From an uncultured Sutterella sp. (GTDB taxonomy: Bacteria > Pseudomonadota > Gammaproteobacteria > Burkholderiales > Burkholderiaceae_F): 64,000 bases of DNA. Position 1 is the first letter of the stretch. Each line of letters opens with the position of its first letter. A program made the translations under genes and the position numbers. The stretch spans positions 1-64,000 of the forward strand of contig CAJKAP010000005.1 of assembly GCA_905197905.1 (NCBI GenBank), given 5' to 3'. Under the pieces are notes generated by a model that searched no databases, was not told where the DNA came from, and saw nothing but the letters and a program-made list of their open reading frames with translations. Positions 1 to 7,229 of this stretch are shown in pieces.

Positions 1-107
1 CGACACAAACACCAACTCGAAGAGCTAATTTACCAATGGAGATTTGGGAGGATTCTGATACTTTCATATATATATCTCCTAAGGCAGAAAATACCTCCCA
101 TTCACCC

Positions 108-128
108 TATAATGTACAGGTTTGTACA
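108..128 (+). promoter_or_regulatory. Probable promoter -10 with overlapping TGTACA dyad operator
   Basis: A TATAAT hexamer at 108-113 runs into two TGTACA hexamers (113-118 and 123-128) separated by four bases, giving a dyad with centres one helical turn apart. No convincing -35 hexamer is visible. The position about 50 bases before the MFS exporter start suggests a repressor site over the promoter. No regulator gene is in view, so the operator role is inference. Confidence 0.35.
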
Positions 129-177
129 GATTTTTAATAGCTAGTTATTAACCCATAAAGAGAATGACAACAACAAT

Positions 178-1350
178 ATGTCTCAACAAAAAAATAGTAA
201 GCTGTTCCTGATCATTTTGCTCGGGACCATGTCTGCCTTTGGTCCATTTATCATCGACCTCTATCTTCCTTCACTCCCAGAACTCAAAGAATACTTCAAT
301 ACCACGCCAGCCCTCACGCAGGTGAGTTTGATGACGGCTATGATTGGCATGGCGGTGGGGCAGTTAATCTTGGGCCCAGTGAGTGACAAAGTAGGGCGCA
401 AAAAGCCTTTGGTCATTTCGTTGATCATCTTTACGATCACCTCTGTCGCGCTTATCTTTGCCCCGAATATTCATGTACTCATTACGCTACGTGCTATCCA
501 AGGGCTCTCGGCAGCGGGCTCCGTTGTGCTCTCCCGCGCCATTGCCACTGACCTCTATCGGGGTCGAGAATTAGGCACGTTCTTTGCACTTCTCATGACT
601 GTGCACGGGATTGCCCCGGTGATTTCTCCGATGGCGGGGAGTTTTTTGCTCACCTTCACGGATTGGCACGGCGTTTTCGTGAGTCTGACGATTTTGGGGT
701 TCGCGCTTCTTACCGCAGTGCTCTTTTATCATGAGTCGCTCCCGCCCGAAAAGCGCTTTCACACGCCACTCTTACAAGCTTTCGCCGTTTATCCAACGAT
801 TTTGCGCAATAAGACCTTCATGGGTTTTGTCGCGATGCAAAGTTTAGGCTTTGGCGGCCTTTTCTCCTACATTTCCGCCTCGCCCTTTATTTTTCAATCG
901 AGCTTTAACCTCTCTCCCCTCGCTTTTAGTCTTTGCTTTGGTGCGAACGGGCTAGCGGTGATGACGGGGGCTAATGTCGGCAACAAGCTCGATGGGCGTC
1001 TTGCGGTTCGTATCGGCGTTTCTCTTTTCTGGCTCGCAACGGTTTACCTTGCCTGTGCGCTCAATTTGCACTGGGGTGTTTACTTTGTGGAGGCGGGCTT
1101 CTTTGCGATGTCGCTCTCCTTGGGTTTTATCTTCCCAACAGTTTCGATGCAGGCTATGAGTGCAGAGCGCAAAAATGCTGGGACGGCTTCAGCGCTCGTT
1201 GGCTTCTTCCCCTTCTTCGTTGGGGCCATCTGCTCCCCGCTTGTAGGGATTGGCGACATTTTCATTGCCACCTCGATCGTTTTGCTGATCTCAAGCACTC
1301 TGACCGCCTTGGTTTATTTCAAAGTTAAAGACAAGATGGTTTTTGACTAA
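178..1350 (+). CDS. Bcr/CflA-family MFS drug exporter
   Basis: Inner-membrane proton-coupled exporter of the major facilitator superfamily, Bcr/CflA branch, expected to expel drugs or toxic metabolites. The 390-residue length and twelve hydrophobic stretches fit the family. The N-terminal motif FGPFIIDLYLPSLP (about residues 21-34) is typical of Bcr/CflA, and motif A between helices 2 and 3 reads GPVSDKVGRKKP (about 66-77). The ATG start follows a purine-rich AAAGAGAATG stretch. The gene stands alone between a promoter-like dyad and a strong terminator. The substrate cannot be told from sequence; chloramphenicol/bicyclomycin-type labels would be guesses. Confidence 0.9.
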   Translation: MSQQKNSKLFLIILLGTMSAFGPFIIDLYLPSLPELKEYFNTTPALTQVSLMTAMIGMAVGQLILGPVSDKVGRKKPLVISLIIFTITSVALIFAPNIHVLITLRAIQGLSAAGSVVLSRAIATDLYRGRELGTFFALLMTVHGIAPVISPMAGSFLLTFTDWHGVFVSLTILGFALLTAVLFYHESLPPEKRFHTPLLQAFAVYPTILRNKTFMGFVAMQSLGFGGLFSYISASPFIFQSSFNLSPLAFSLCFGANGLAVMTGANVGNKLDGRLAVRIGVSLFWLATVYLACALNLHWGVYFVEAGFFAMSLSLGFIFPTVSMQAMSAERKNAGTASALVGFFPFFVGAICSPLVGIGDIFIATSIVLLISSTLTALVYFKVKDKMVFD

Positions 1351-1364
1351 GCAATTCGACAAAG

Positions 1365-1401
1365 ACTTCCCGTTTTCTTTCTCAGATCGGGAAGTTTTTT
1401 G
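1365..1401 (+). terminator. Intrinsic terminator of the MFS gene
   Basis: Perfect 8-bp stem ACTTCCCG/CGGGAAGT (1365-1372 with 1388-1395) followed directly by a run of T. It lies 15 bases after the exporter stop codon. Confidence 0.85.
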
Positions 1402-1437
1402 TTGCGAAAGTGACCTTCGGGTTTTCACTATCTTTTA

Positions 1438-1508
1438 AGGCATTTCGGTTAAAATGCCTGCACTCTTTTTAACCTATTTCACATAGCCCTTTGCGAGAAG
1501 GCGCTATG
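1438..1508 (+). promoter_or_regulatory. Structured leader upstream of folE with two hairpins
   Basis: Two stems precede folE. The first is a perfect 8-bp stem AGGCATTT/AAATGCCT (1438-1445 with 1452-1459), followed by a short T run at 1465-1470, so it could attenuate or terminate. The second pairs CATAGC-CCTT with AAGG-C-GCTATG (1482-1491 with 1498-1508, one bulged C). The 3' arm of the second stem contains the only good Shine-Dalgarno-like sequence before folE (GAGAAGG, 1495-1501) and the ATG of a six-codon reading frame. The architecture does not match the preQ1-I consensus. A regulatory role is inference. Confidence 0.4.
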
Positions 1509-1526
1509 CCAATTTATTGTCATTAG
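1506..1526 (+). CDS. Six-codon upstream ORF (leader peptide MPIYCH) before folE
   Basis: ATG at 1506 is four bases after an AAGG Shine-Dalgarno core. It encodes M-P-I-Y-C-H and stops with TAG at 1524-1526, three bases before the folE ATG and in the same frame. folE has no Shine-Dalgarno sequence of its own, so translation of this mini-ORF could load ribosomes onto folE by coupling, with access controlled by the hairpin that buries the ribosome-binding site. Seen: frame, spacing and stem. Inferred: translation and regulation. It could also be chance. Confidence 0.35.
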   Translation: MPIYCH

Positions 1527-1529
1527 CTT

Positions 1530-2189
1530 ATGTCGATTAGTGAAAAACTCATTGAACGCCTCAAAGCCGAAGGCGTTCCCTTTAAGTCCAACGATAACAT
1601 TGGCGACTACGTAAGTGAAGAAGAACTCGCGGAACTCCGTAAAGAAGTGACCGAGAAGGTTCGCGCTGTGTTGCGCTCTTTGGTGATCGATATCGATAAC
1701 GATCCCAATATGCAAGAAACGGCCGAGCGTATTGCCAAAATGTACTTGGAAGAAACCTTTGAAGGTCGCTATCGTGCGATGCCGAAGGTCACCTACTTCC
1801 CCAACACCAAAGAACTTCAGGATATGCTCATTGTGGGCAATATTCCTGTGCGCTCGACTTGCTCGCACCACTTTGCCCCAATTATGGGGGAAGCCTGGAT
1901 TGGGATTGTCCCAGGTGAAAAGGTGATTGGTATCTCGAAATTCTCTCGCTTGATCTCTTGGATTATGAGCCGTCCGCAGATTCAAGAAGAAAGTACAGTG
2001 CAAATTGCTGATTTGCTCGAAACTTTGATTGCCCCGAAAGGGATTGCTGTTTATATCAAGGCTAACCACGCCTGCATGGCTTGGCGTGGGGTGAAGGATA
2101 CCCACTCCTGCATGACCACGATGGTGATGCGCGGCGCTTTTGAAGACGCCGACAAACGTCGCGAATTCTTGGAGGCTTGTAAAGAATGA
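1530..2189 (+). CDS. folE: GTP cyclohydrolase I
   Basis: Cytosolic enzyme that converts GTP to 7,8-dihydroneopterin triphosphate, the first step of both folate and queuosine/preQ1 synthesis. It is 219 residues, the usual length. The zinc and active-site signature is present: C111-x-x-H114 in STCSHHFAP, and C182 in NHACMAWRG. GEAWIGIVPG and KFSRLISW are also typical. Because queD and queE follow with overlapping ends, its main job here is probably 7-deazaguanine synthesis. The start lacks its own ribosome-binding site and sits three bases after a mini-ORF stop. Confidence 0.95.
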   Translation: MSISEKLIERLKAEGVPFKSNDNIGDYVSEEELAELRKEVTEKVRAVLRSLVIDIDNDPNMQETAERIAKMYLEETFEGRYRAMPKVTYFPNTKELQDMLIVGNIPVRSTCSHHFAPIMGEAWIGIVPGEKVIGISKFSRLISWIMSRPQIQEESTVQIADLLETLIAPKGIAVYIKANHACMAWRGVKDTHSCMTTMVMRGAFEDADKRREFLEACKE

Positions 2190-2620
2190 TCGTCGCTACT
2201 CGTTATCACGATATTTCGTGTGGCCACCGCGTGGCCAATCATGAGTCAAAGTGTGCTCACCTCCATGGTCACAACTATCGCATCACGTTTGAGTGCGCTG
2301 CTGAAGAGCTCGACAACATTGGTCGCGTCTTGGACTTTTCCGTTATTAAAAGCACGCTTTGCGAATGGTTAGAAGCTAATTGGGATCATCATTTCTTGAT
2401 TTGGGCAGAAGATCCGATCAAGGATGCGCTTCTCGCTATCGACTCGACCGTTGTGGTGGTTCCCTTTAATCCAACCGCCGAAAACATGGCGGCTCACCTT
2501 GCCGAAGTAGTCGCTCCTGAAGCCTTGAAAGGCACAGGGGTAACCGTTGTTCGCTGTACGGTGGAAGAAACTCGCAAATGTTCTGCGACCTGGAGTTTGA
2601 CGCAATATGTTCGTCAATGA
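2186..2620 (+). CDS. queD: 6-carboxy-5,6,7,8-tetrahydropterin synthase (QueD)
   Basis: Converts dihydroneopterin triphosphate to 6-carboxytetrahydropterin, the second step of queuosine precursor synthesis in the cytosol. The 144-residue protein has the PTPS/QueD pattern: zinc histidines H14, H27 and H29, catalytic C23 in KCAHLHGH (spacing C-x3-H-x-H as in QueD), and the acidic/histidine pair in NWDHHFL (about 65-71). Its start overlaps the folE stop by four bases (ATGA), indicating translational coupling. No queC is in view, so the step to preQ0 must be encoded elsewhere. Confidence 0.93.
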   Translation: MIVATRYHDISCGHRVANHESKCAHLHGHNYRITFECAAEELDNIGRVLDFSVIKSTLCEWLEANWDHHFLIWAEDPIKDALLAIDSTVVVVPFNPTAENMAAHLAEVVAPEALKGTGVTVVRCTVEETRKCSATWSLTQYVRQ

Positions 2621-3269
2621 GATCTTTTACTCCGTACAGGGGGAAGGAACACTCACAGGTAAACCAGCAGTCTTTGTTCGCTTACAGGGGTGTTTATGCC
2701 AATGCCCCTGGTGCGACACAAAGTGGACTTGGAAAGAGGGCAGGGAGGCTCGGTTAACACTCGAAGAGTGCTTTGAAAAAGCGGATACTGCTCACTACGC
2801 AAACGCAACCGCTGAAGAAATTGTCGAAGCGGTCAAAGCACATTTTCCGCAAGCACCGATGGTGGTGATTACAGGAGGTGAGCCCTGCCTGCAGCCACTC
2901 TACGAACTCTGCGAACGCTTTCAACAAGAAGGCATCATGGTGCAGATTGAAACGAGTGGCACAGAACCCATCGATGTCCCCGACGGGGTCTATGTCACCG
3001 TGAGCCCAAAGGTAAATATGCCAGGTGGACGAAAGATGCATTTACCATCGCTGAAACGCGCTGATGAAATCAAGATGGTGCTGGGGAGCGAAGCAGATAT
3101 TTCCGTGCTAGACGGACTTCTCGCTTATTGCACGGAAGACGTTGTTATCTCTTTGCAACCGCTAAGTTGCCAGGAAGCTTCCACAAAACTTTGCATCAAA
3201 ACCGCAATGGAGCGAGGTGATCCATACCGCGTCTCACTTCAATCGCACAAATTCCTGCATGTTCGATAA
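2607..3269 (+). CDS. queE: 7-carboxy-7-deazaguanine synthase (radical SAM, QueE)
   Basis: Radical SAM enzyme that contracts 6-carboxytetrahydropterin to 7-carboxy-7-deazaguanine. The [4Fe-4S] cluster motif C-x3-C-x2-C is at C29, C33 and C36, with an extra C31 inside it. The SAM-contact GGEP motif is at 90-93. The N-terminal NEIFYSVQGEG and the 220-residue length are typical of QueE. It overlaps queD by 14 bases and closes the operon before a bidirectional terminator. The extra cysteine within the loop is mildly unusual but leaves canonical spacing intact. Confidence 0.94.
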   Translation: MFVNEIFYSVQGEGTLTGKPAVFVRLQGCLCQCPWCDTKWTWKEGREARLTLEECFEKADTAHYANATAEEIVEAVKAHFPQAPMVVITGGEPCLQPLYELCERFQQEGIMVQIETSGTEPIDVPDGVYVTVSPKVNMPGGRKMHLPSLKRADEIKMVLGSEADISVLDGLLAYCTEDVVISLQPLSCQEASTKLCIKTAMERGDPYRVSLQSHKFLHVR

Positions 3270-3274
3270 GACTT

Positions 3275-3310
3275 TCCCCTTCTTAGAGTGTTTAGAGAAG
3301 GGGATTTCTT
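3275..3310. terminator. Terminator between convergent queE and SMR genes
   Basis: Perfect 8-bp stem CCCCTTCT/AGAAGGGG (3276-3283 with 3296-3303), followed on the plus strand by ATTTCTTT. It sits directly between the ends of two convergent genes and may serve both. Confidence 0.75.
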
Positions 3311-3312
3311 TA

Positions 3313-3648
3313 TTATCGGGCAAGACTCAAACCAATAAGCCCCGCTAAAATCGCAGTCAAGCTCAAAAGACGTATCAAGGTAGCGGGTTCTTGAAAAAAG
3401 AAAATCCCGACTAAGGCCGTTCCCATACCGCCAATCCCTGTCCAGACGATATAAGCAGTGCCCATATGGATATGACGTTGGGCAAGATAGAGAAATGCCA
3501 TTGACGTGACCATGGAAAGTAGTGCTAAGCCCAACCACAGCACGGTATGCATGGTGTTGTTTTGAGCTTGTGCCATAGCTGACATCTTAAACCCCAAAGG
3601 CCAACCTAATTCACTAATCCCAGCCAACACGAGGTAAAGCCAACTCAT
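3313..3648 (-). CDS. Small multidrug resistance (SMR) family exporter
   Basis: Four-helix inner-membrane exporter of 111 residues that works as an antiparallel dimer. The essential membrane glutamate is E13 in GISELGW. The AYIVWTGIGGMGTALVG segment in helix 3 resembles the SugE/Gdx (guanidinium exporter) branch as much as the EmrE branch. The start has a strong AAGGAG ribosome-binding site. The gene is divergent from a MerR regulator and has a MerR-type promoter, which points to induced efflux of a cationic compound. No guanidine riboswitch is seen upstream, which argues against a purely guanidine-controlled gene. Confidence 0.88.
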   Translation of the reverse strand: MSWLYLVLAGISELGWPLGFKMSAMAQAQNNTMHTVLWLGLALLSMVTSMAFLYLAQRHIHMGTAYIVWTGIGGMGTALVGIFFFQEPATLIRLLSLTAILAGLIGLSLAR

Positions 3649-3699
3649 TACAAATACTCCTTCAAAAGAGGAAAATAGAAAATTTTTTTGATAAATAGC

Positions 3700-3731
3700 A
3701 TTCTAAAGTCTCCCACTGACGGGAGAGTCAA
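3700..3731 (-). promoter_or_regulatory. MerR-type promoter of the SMR gene
   Basis: Read on the minus strand: -35 TTGACT (3731-3726) and -10 TAGAAT (3705-3700) with a 20-base spacer, or TTAGAA with 19. An overlong spacer is the hallmark of MerR-activated promoters. The spacer is filled by a dyad whose 8-base arms match in seven positions (AGTCTCCC at 3707-3714, GGGAGAGT at 3721-3728). The layout closely resembles BmrR-type drug-responsive promoters. Confidence 0.7.
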
Positions 3732-3797
3732 GTGTAAAATATCCCATAAAGTAGTGATTTTGCTTTGAAAACTACTAGACCACCACGAGGAAAGACC

Positions 3798-4733
3798 ATG
3801 AAAAGTAGTGCAAAAGTTAAACGCATGAGTATTGGCGAATTTTCGACTCTCTCAGGCATTAGTGTTAAAGCTTTGCGGCACTGGGATGAGATGGGACTTC
3901 TGACACCCGCTTATGTTGATCAAAGTAGCCGCTATCGCTACTATCTTTTGCAGCAACTTCAAGTGGTTGACCGACTCGAGCACCTCAAAACAATGGGGCT
4001 TCCAATGAACTCATTGATGCACTGGGCGGCAGAAGAGGGACTCAAAGAGGGAGATAAGCTCACAGCAGAACAGTTTCAACACTATGCAGAGCGAAAACTC
4101 GAAGAAAAAGCCCGTGACATCCATCGTGCTCAGTTGGTTTTAGAGTGGGCAAAACGGCGCTTAGCTGAAGAGCGGTACCTTGAAAAGCATGTGCAAGCTC
4201 AAGGGATTCGGCCTTCAGAACGCTACTTTATTACCTATCTTTGCTCCATTAGCCGCCTCAATCAAATTCCCGATGACTACGGTTTACAGACAGCATTGAG
4301 CGAATTCTATGCAGAACTTAAAACAGTGAATGCGCCGATGGCGGCTGACTGGGGGATGCTCCTCTTTTTTAATAACGAGGCAAAGCATTGGGATATTTTC
4401 CCTTTCATTTCTCTTCTTGCGGATGAGTCACTGCCCTTTGAGGAGGAAAGCCTCAACGAAGAGATTCAGCTCTACGATTTTCCAGCAAGACGCTTTAGAA
4501 GTTGGCTCTGTCCTGAAAAAGATACTCTGCAAGACGTGATCAAAAAGTGTTTGACTCCGAATCTGCTCACACCACCATACACCATGTACTTGATTCATAT
4601 GTGTAGCCAGATTTCTATGGAGAAAGAATCACTTCGTTGGCAGGTTGAACTTCCTATTGAGTGCCCAGAAGGAACGGTATCTCCGCAAGAAGTCATTTTT
4701 GAGGATGTTCAGGAAAACTTGACGAATGGCTAA
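3798..4733 (+). CDS. MerR-family regulator with C-terminal ligand-binding region
   Basis: Transcription activator of the MerR/BmrR type. Residues about 10-80 form the winged helix-turn-helix (MSIGEFSTLSGISVKALRHW then DQSSRYRYY), followed by a coiled dimerisation helix (about 80-130) and an effector-binding region of about 170 residues, the length expected for a GyrI-like drug-sensing domain. I chose ATG 3798 because GAGGAAAG lies just before it; an in-frame TTG at 3765 has no ribosome-binding site. Its divergent position and the 19/20-base spacer promoter make the SMR exporter the likely target. Ligand unknown. Confidence 0.85.
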   Translation: MKSSAKVKRMSIGEFSTLSGISVKALRHWDEMGLLTPAYVDQSSRYRYYLLQQLQVVDRLEHLKTMGLPMNSLMHWAAEEGLKEGDKLTAEQFQHYAERKLEEKARDIHRAQLVLEWAKRRLAEERYLEKHVQAQGIRPSERYFITYLCSISRLNQIPDDYGLQTALSEFYAELKTVNAPMAADWGMLLFFNNEAKHWDIFPFISLLADESLPFEEESLNEEIQLYDFPARRFRSWLCPEKDTLQDVIKKCLTPNLLTPPYTMYLIHMCSQISMEKESLRWQVELPIECPEGTVSPQEVIFEDVQENLTNG

Positions 4734-4769
4734 GAATCCGCTAAATTTTAAGACCTCAATTTTGATTTT

Positions 4770-5183
4770 TTGGGTTTCCCTGTGCCTCTAGGCTTTTCCT
4801 CTCTCCTGAAAAAAGCATTGGCCTTGGTATTGTTAACGGCATTGGCAATTTTGCCTCTAGTCGCTCCACTACCTCAGGTTCATGCGACTGAAATCGTTGC
4901 GTCGACGCATTCGACAGCGGCGATGGAGGAGGCTACCTCTCACCATTGCCAAGAAATGGATGGAATCCAGGCGTCAGGCATTCAAGATCACAAGGACGCA
5001 TCATCTTCTTCTGATGATTGTTGCTCTCCTAGCTTCCACTTCTGCTGCGCAACAATGCTTGCGCTTGATACACCGCTCCCAGTAGTGGTTACACCAGAAA
5101 TCGTACAAGTTCCTTTCCCGCGGGTGCTTCTCGATTCGCCCCAAAATATTCCCCAAGGTCTTTACAGGCCGCCACTGGCATAA
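4770..5183 (+). CDS. Small exported His/Cys-rich protein, possibly metal-binding
   Basis: A reading frame of up to 137 residues with no ATG near its start: TTG at 4770 or GTG at 4782 are possible. A clear signal peptide ends at about residue 40 (QVHA). The mature part has SHHCQEM and a cysteine cluster (DDCCSP, FHFCCATM), which suggests periplasmic metal or redox binding. I do not recognise the family with certainty; short DUF2946-like periplasmic proteins are similar in style. It lies 36 bases after the MerR gene and before a membrane protein with a His/Met tail, so the two may act together. Start and function are uncertain. Confidence 0.5.
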   Translation: MGFPVPLGFSSLLKKALALVLLTALAILPLVAPLPQVHATEIVASTHSTAAMEEATSHHCQEMDGIQASGIQDHKDASSSSDDCCSPSFHFCCATMLALDTPLPVVVTPEIVQVPFPRVLLDSPQNIPQGLYRPPLA

Positions 5184-5319
5184 CTCCATTTTTTCTTATT
5201 TTTCTCCTTTCTCAGGCTGACGCATTTTTCCATTTTGACTGGAAGGTCTTTGTTCGCGTCCAGATTTCTTGTACCTGAGAAGAGGTCTCTTTTAACGTTT
5301 GAAATTTGGAGTACACATC

Positions 5320-5850
5320 ATGTCGATGACTCACTACATGGAACTTTTAATGCAAAATTCGCCTTGGAACTTATTGATTTTTATGGCACTTCCTGTTGTT
5401 TTGGCGGAAACCATTGCCATTACTGAACTCGTGCTGCTTTTCTCTCAAAAAGAGCACCAGTTTGTCAAAGGCTTGAACCACATTTGTGGCATTTTGGCGG
5501 GGATCGTTTTTGTGGGTATCGCGGCCTATCTTATTCCCAACGCGGTTATTCCTTTGACGCAAAATGGTCAATGGCGTACCTGGATTGATGTCGTAGCCGT
5601 CATTAGCTACTTACTCGCGGGCGTACCTATGATTTTGATTGCCTTACTCAATTTGCGCGTTTTCTTTGGGAAGGCTTCTGAACGTACTCGTATGGGATGC
5701 CACGTCGCGAATGTAGCCGCTTTCTTAGTACTTTCCCACGTAGCCATGATTGCTGGGATGGCGGATCCCGCTTTGGCAGGGTGGAGCAATCCAGCTACGA
5801 TCGATCATAGCCAAATGATGAACATGGACCATAGCGAAATGGTTCACTAA
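5320..5850 (+). CDS. Multi-pass membrane protein with His/Met-rich tail
   Basis: A 176-residue inner-membrane protein with about four hydrophobic segments and a C-terminal tail rich in His, Met and Asp (DHSQMMNMDHSEMVH), a composition often seen in copper-handling proteins. ATG 5320 is preferred because TTGGAG lies eight bases upstream; an in-frame TTG at 5299 has no such signal. It follows the small Cys/His-rich exported protein in the same direction, 136 bases on. I do not recognise a named family; a metal-linked role is inference from composition. Confidence 0.65.
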   Translation: MSMTHYMELLMQNSPWNLLIFMALPVVLAETIAITELVLLFSQKEHQFVKGLNHICGILAGIVFVGIAAYLIPNAVIPLTQNGQWRTWIDVVAVISYLLAGVPMILIALLNLRVFFGKASERTRMGCHVANVAAFLVLSHVAMIAGMADPALAGWSNPATIDHSQMMNMDHSEMVH

Positions 5851-5860
5851 CCCAGCGCTC

Positions 5861-5898
5861 AAAAAAATTCCGCCCTCGGTATTTCTACTGGGGGCGGA
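5861..5898 (-). terminator. Terminator of the YpfJ-type peptidase gene
   Basis: Read leftward, a 7-bp stem TCCGCCC/GGGCGGA (5898-5892 with 5875-5869) is followed by AATTTTTTT. It also lies just after the rightward membrane-protein gene and may act in both directions. Confidence 0.75.
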
Positions 5899-5917
5899 GA
5901 GTGAAGAAAATAAAAAA

Positions 5918-6835
5918 TTATTCTTTCCAGGTATTGCAAACTTGGGGTTTGCCTGAATTAAAACCTTTCTTGAACCACGTCTTACGTTGTTCGGAAGAAC
6001 CGTGCGTAAAGCTATCGGGAACCACGCGACCAGTAGCTTCTTTTTGGAGACGGTCGTCACCGATAGCTGAAGCGGTATCAAGGGCTTCATCTAAGTCACC
6101 AACTTCCAAGATGCCGAGTTTGTTCATGTAGTAGCCCCAGACACCAGCGTAGCAGTCAGCCTGCAATTCCATCTTTACCTGAATAGCATTGGCTTCTTTT
6201 TTGCTAGCGCGCTGCTGGGCTTGATGGACTTTGTCGGAAATCCCTTCGAGCGTCTGTACATGGTGCCCGACCTCGTGAGCTAGCACATAGCCCAGCGCAA
6301 AATCGCCGCCACCGCCATACCTTTTTTGCATATCGTTGTAGAACGAGAGATCGATATAAACCTTCTCATCAGAGGGGCAGTAGAAGGGCCCCATTGCTGC
6401 TTGGCCTGTACCGCAAGCGGTCGGAGTCGAGCCAGAGTAGAGGACTAATTTTGGGAAGCGGTAGGTTTTGCCTTCCTGCTTAAAGATCTGCGTCCACACA
6501 TCTTCCGTCGTTTTCAAGGCGACCGACGTGAATTTTGCCAACTGTTGTTCTTGAGCAGAAATTTGTTGGGAACTCGTAGCAGAGCGAGACTGCTGAGTCG
6601 TTTGCTGCTGTTGAGTAGCGGTCGGCATTTCTCCCGTGATCAATGGGGTCAAGTCAATGCCATAGTAACCTGCGATCAACACCACGATGACGACGATCAA
6701 GCCCGTTTTGCCGCGCAACGGAATGCCGCCCATACGGACACGTTGATTAGAAGAACGAGGCATACCAAAGCCCGAAGAACTTTCGGAACGACGATCTTCT
6801 ACATTATTAGATTCTGGTTTGTCTTCCCAACGCAT
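5918..6835 (-). CDS. Neutral zinc metallopeptidase, YpfJ family
   Basis: Membrane-anchored zinc peptidase of the YpfJ (Zn_peptidase) family; biological substrate unknown. The 305-residue protein has a polar N-terminus, one transmembrane segment (about 44-60), a Gln/Ser/Thr-rich linker (about 72-98) and the catalytic domain with H187-E188-x-x-H191 (LAHEVGHHVQ). The conserved pair of cysteines around CGTGQAAMGPFYCP is present at 141 and 153. Length and motif order are standard. The gene is monocistronic with its own terminator. Confidence 0.88.
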   Translation of the reverse strand: MRWEDKPESNNVEDRRSESSSGFGMPRSSNQRVRMGGIPLRGKTGLIVVIVVLIAGYYGIDLTPLITGEMPTATQQQQTTQQSRSATSSQQISAQEQQLAKFTSVALKTTEDVWTQIFKQEGKTYRFPKLVLYSGSTPTACGTGQAAMGPFYCPSDEKVYIDLSFYNDMQKRYGGGGDFALGYVLAHEVGHHVQTLEGISDKVHQAQQRASKKEANAIQVKMELQADCYAGVWGYYMNKLGILEVGDLDEALDTASAIGDDRLQKEATGRVVPDSFTHGSSEQRKTWFKKGFNSGKPQVCNTWKE

Positions 6836-7229
6836 AGCAGAGAGTACCTAAGAAAGAAAATTAGAGTTCCCGAAATTATAGACGAGGGAAGAGGGGACTC
6901 TTTTGAGATTCACAAAAAAAAGATGTACATCGAGAAGAGGAATGGCTCTTGGCGAAGTCATTTTTCTCAACATCGCTAAAATGATATGAATACGATAAGT
7001 TGATCGTTTTTAAAAGATCAACATGAAAGAAATTAATTTCGTAATACACTTTATTTTTCTCTCCAAATTTGTCGTCAAATCTGGATCGATCCCCTCCTTT
7101 AGAAAGCAAAAATTTCTTCGAAAAGACTTCTCAAAAAATAACCCGATAGAATGTTAATTCTAGGAGATTATTTTATAATCATGAAGAAAAGAGAGATTGT
7201 TGCTCTTGAAAAATCTTCTTGAAAGTTCT
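6836..7229. other. AT-rich intergenic region before the recombinase
   Basis: About 390 bases with no credible gene. It holds the promoter regions of two divergent genes and one 7-bp inverted repeat GTTGATC/GATCAAC (6999-7005 with 7016-7022). Short frames here lack ribosome-binding sites. Composition is markedly more AT-rich than the flanking housekeeping genes. Confidence 0.6.

Noticed and set aside
1405..1530. preQ1 riboswitch upstream of folE-queD-queE
   Set aside because: The expected short pseudoknot with an A-rich tail and a C-rich loop is not present; the hairpins seen have a different layout.
3649..3797. Guanidine riboswitch before the SMR gene
   Set aside because: No paired ACGR-loop hairpins; instead a MerR-type promoter explains the region.
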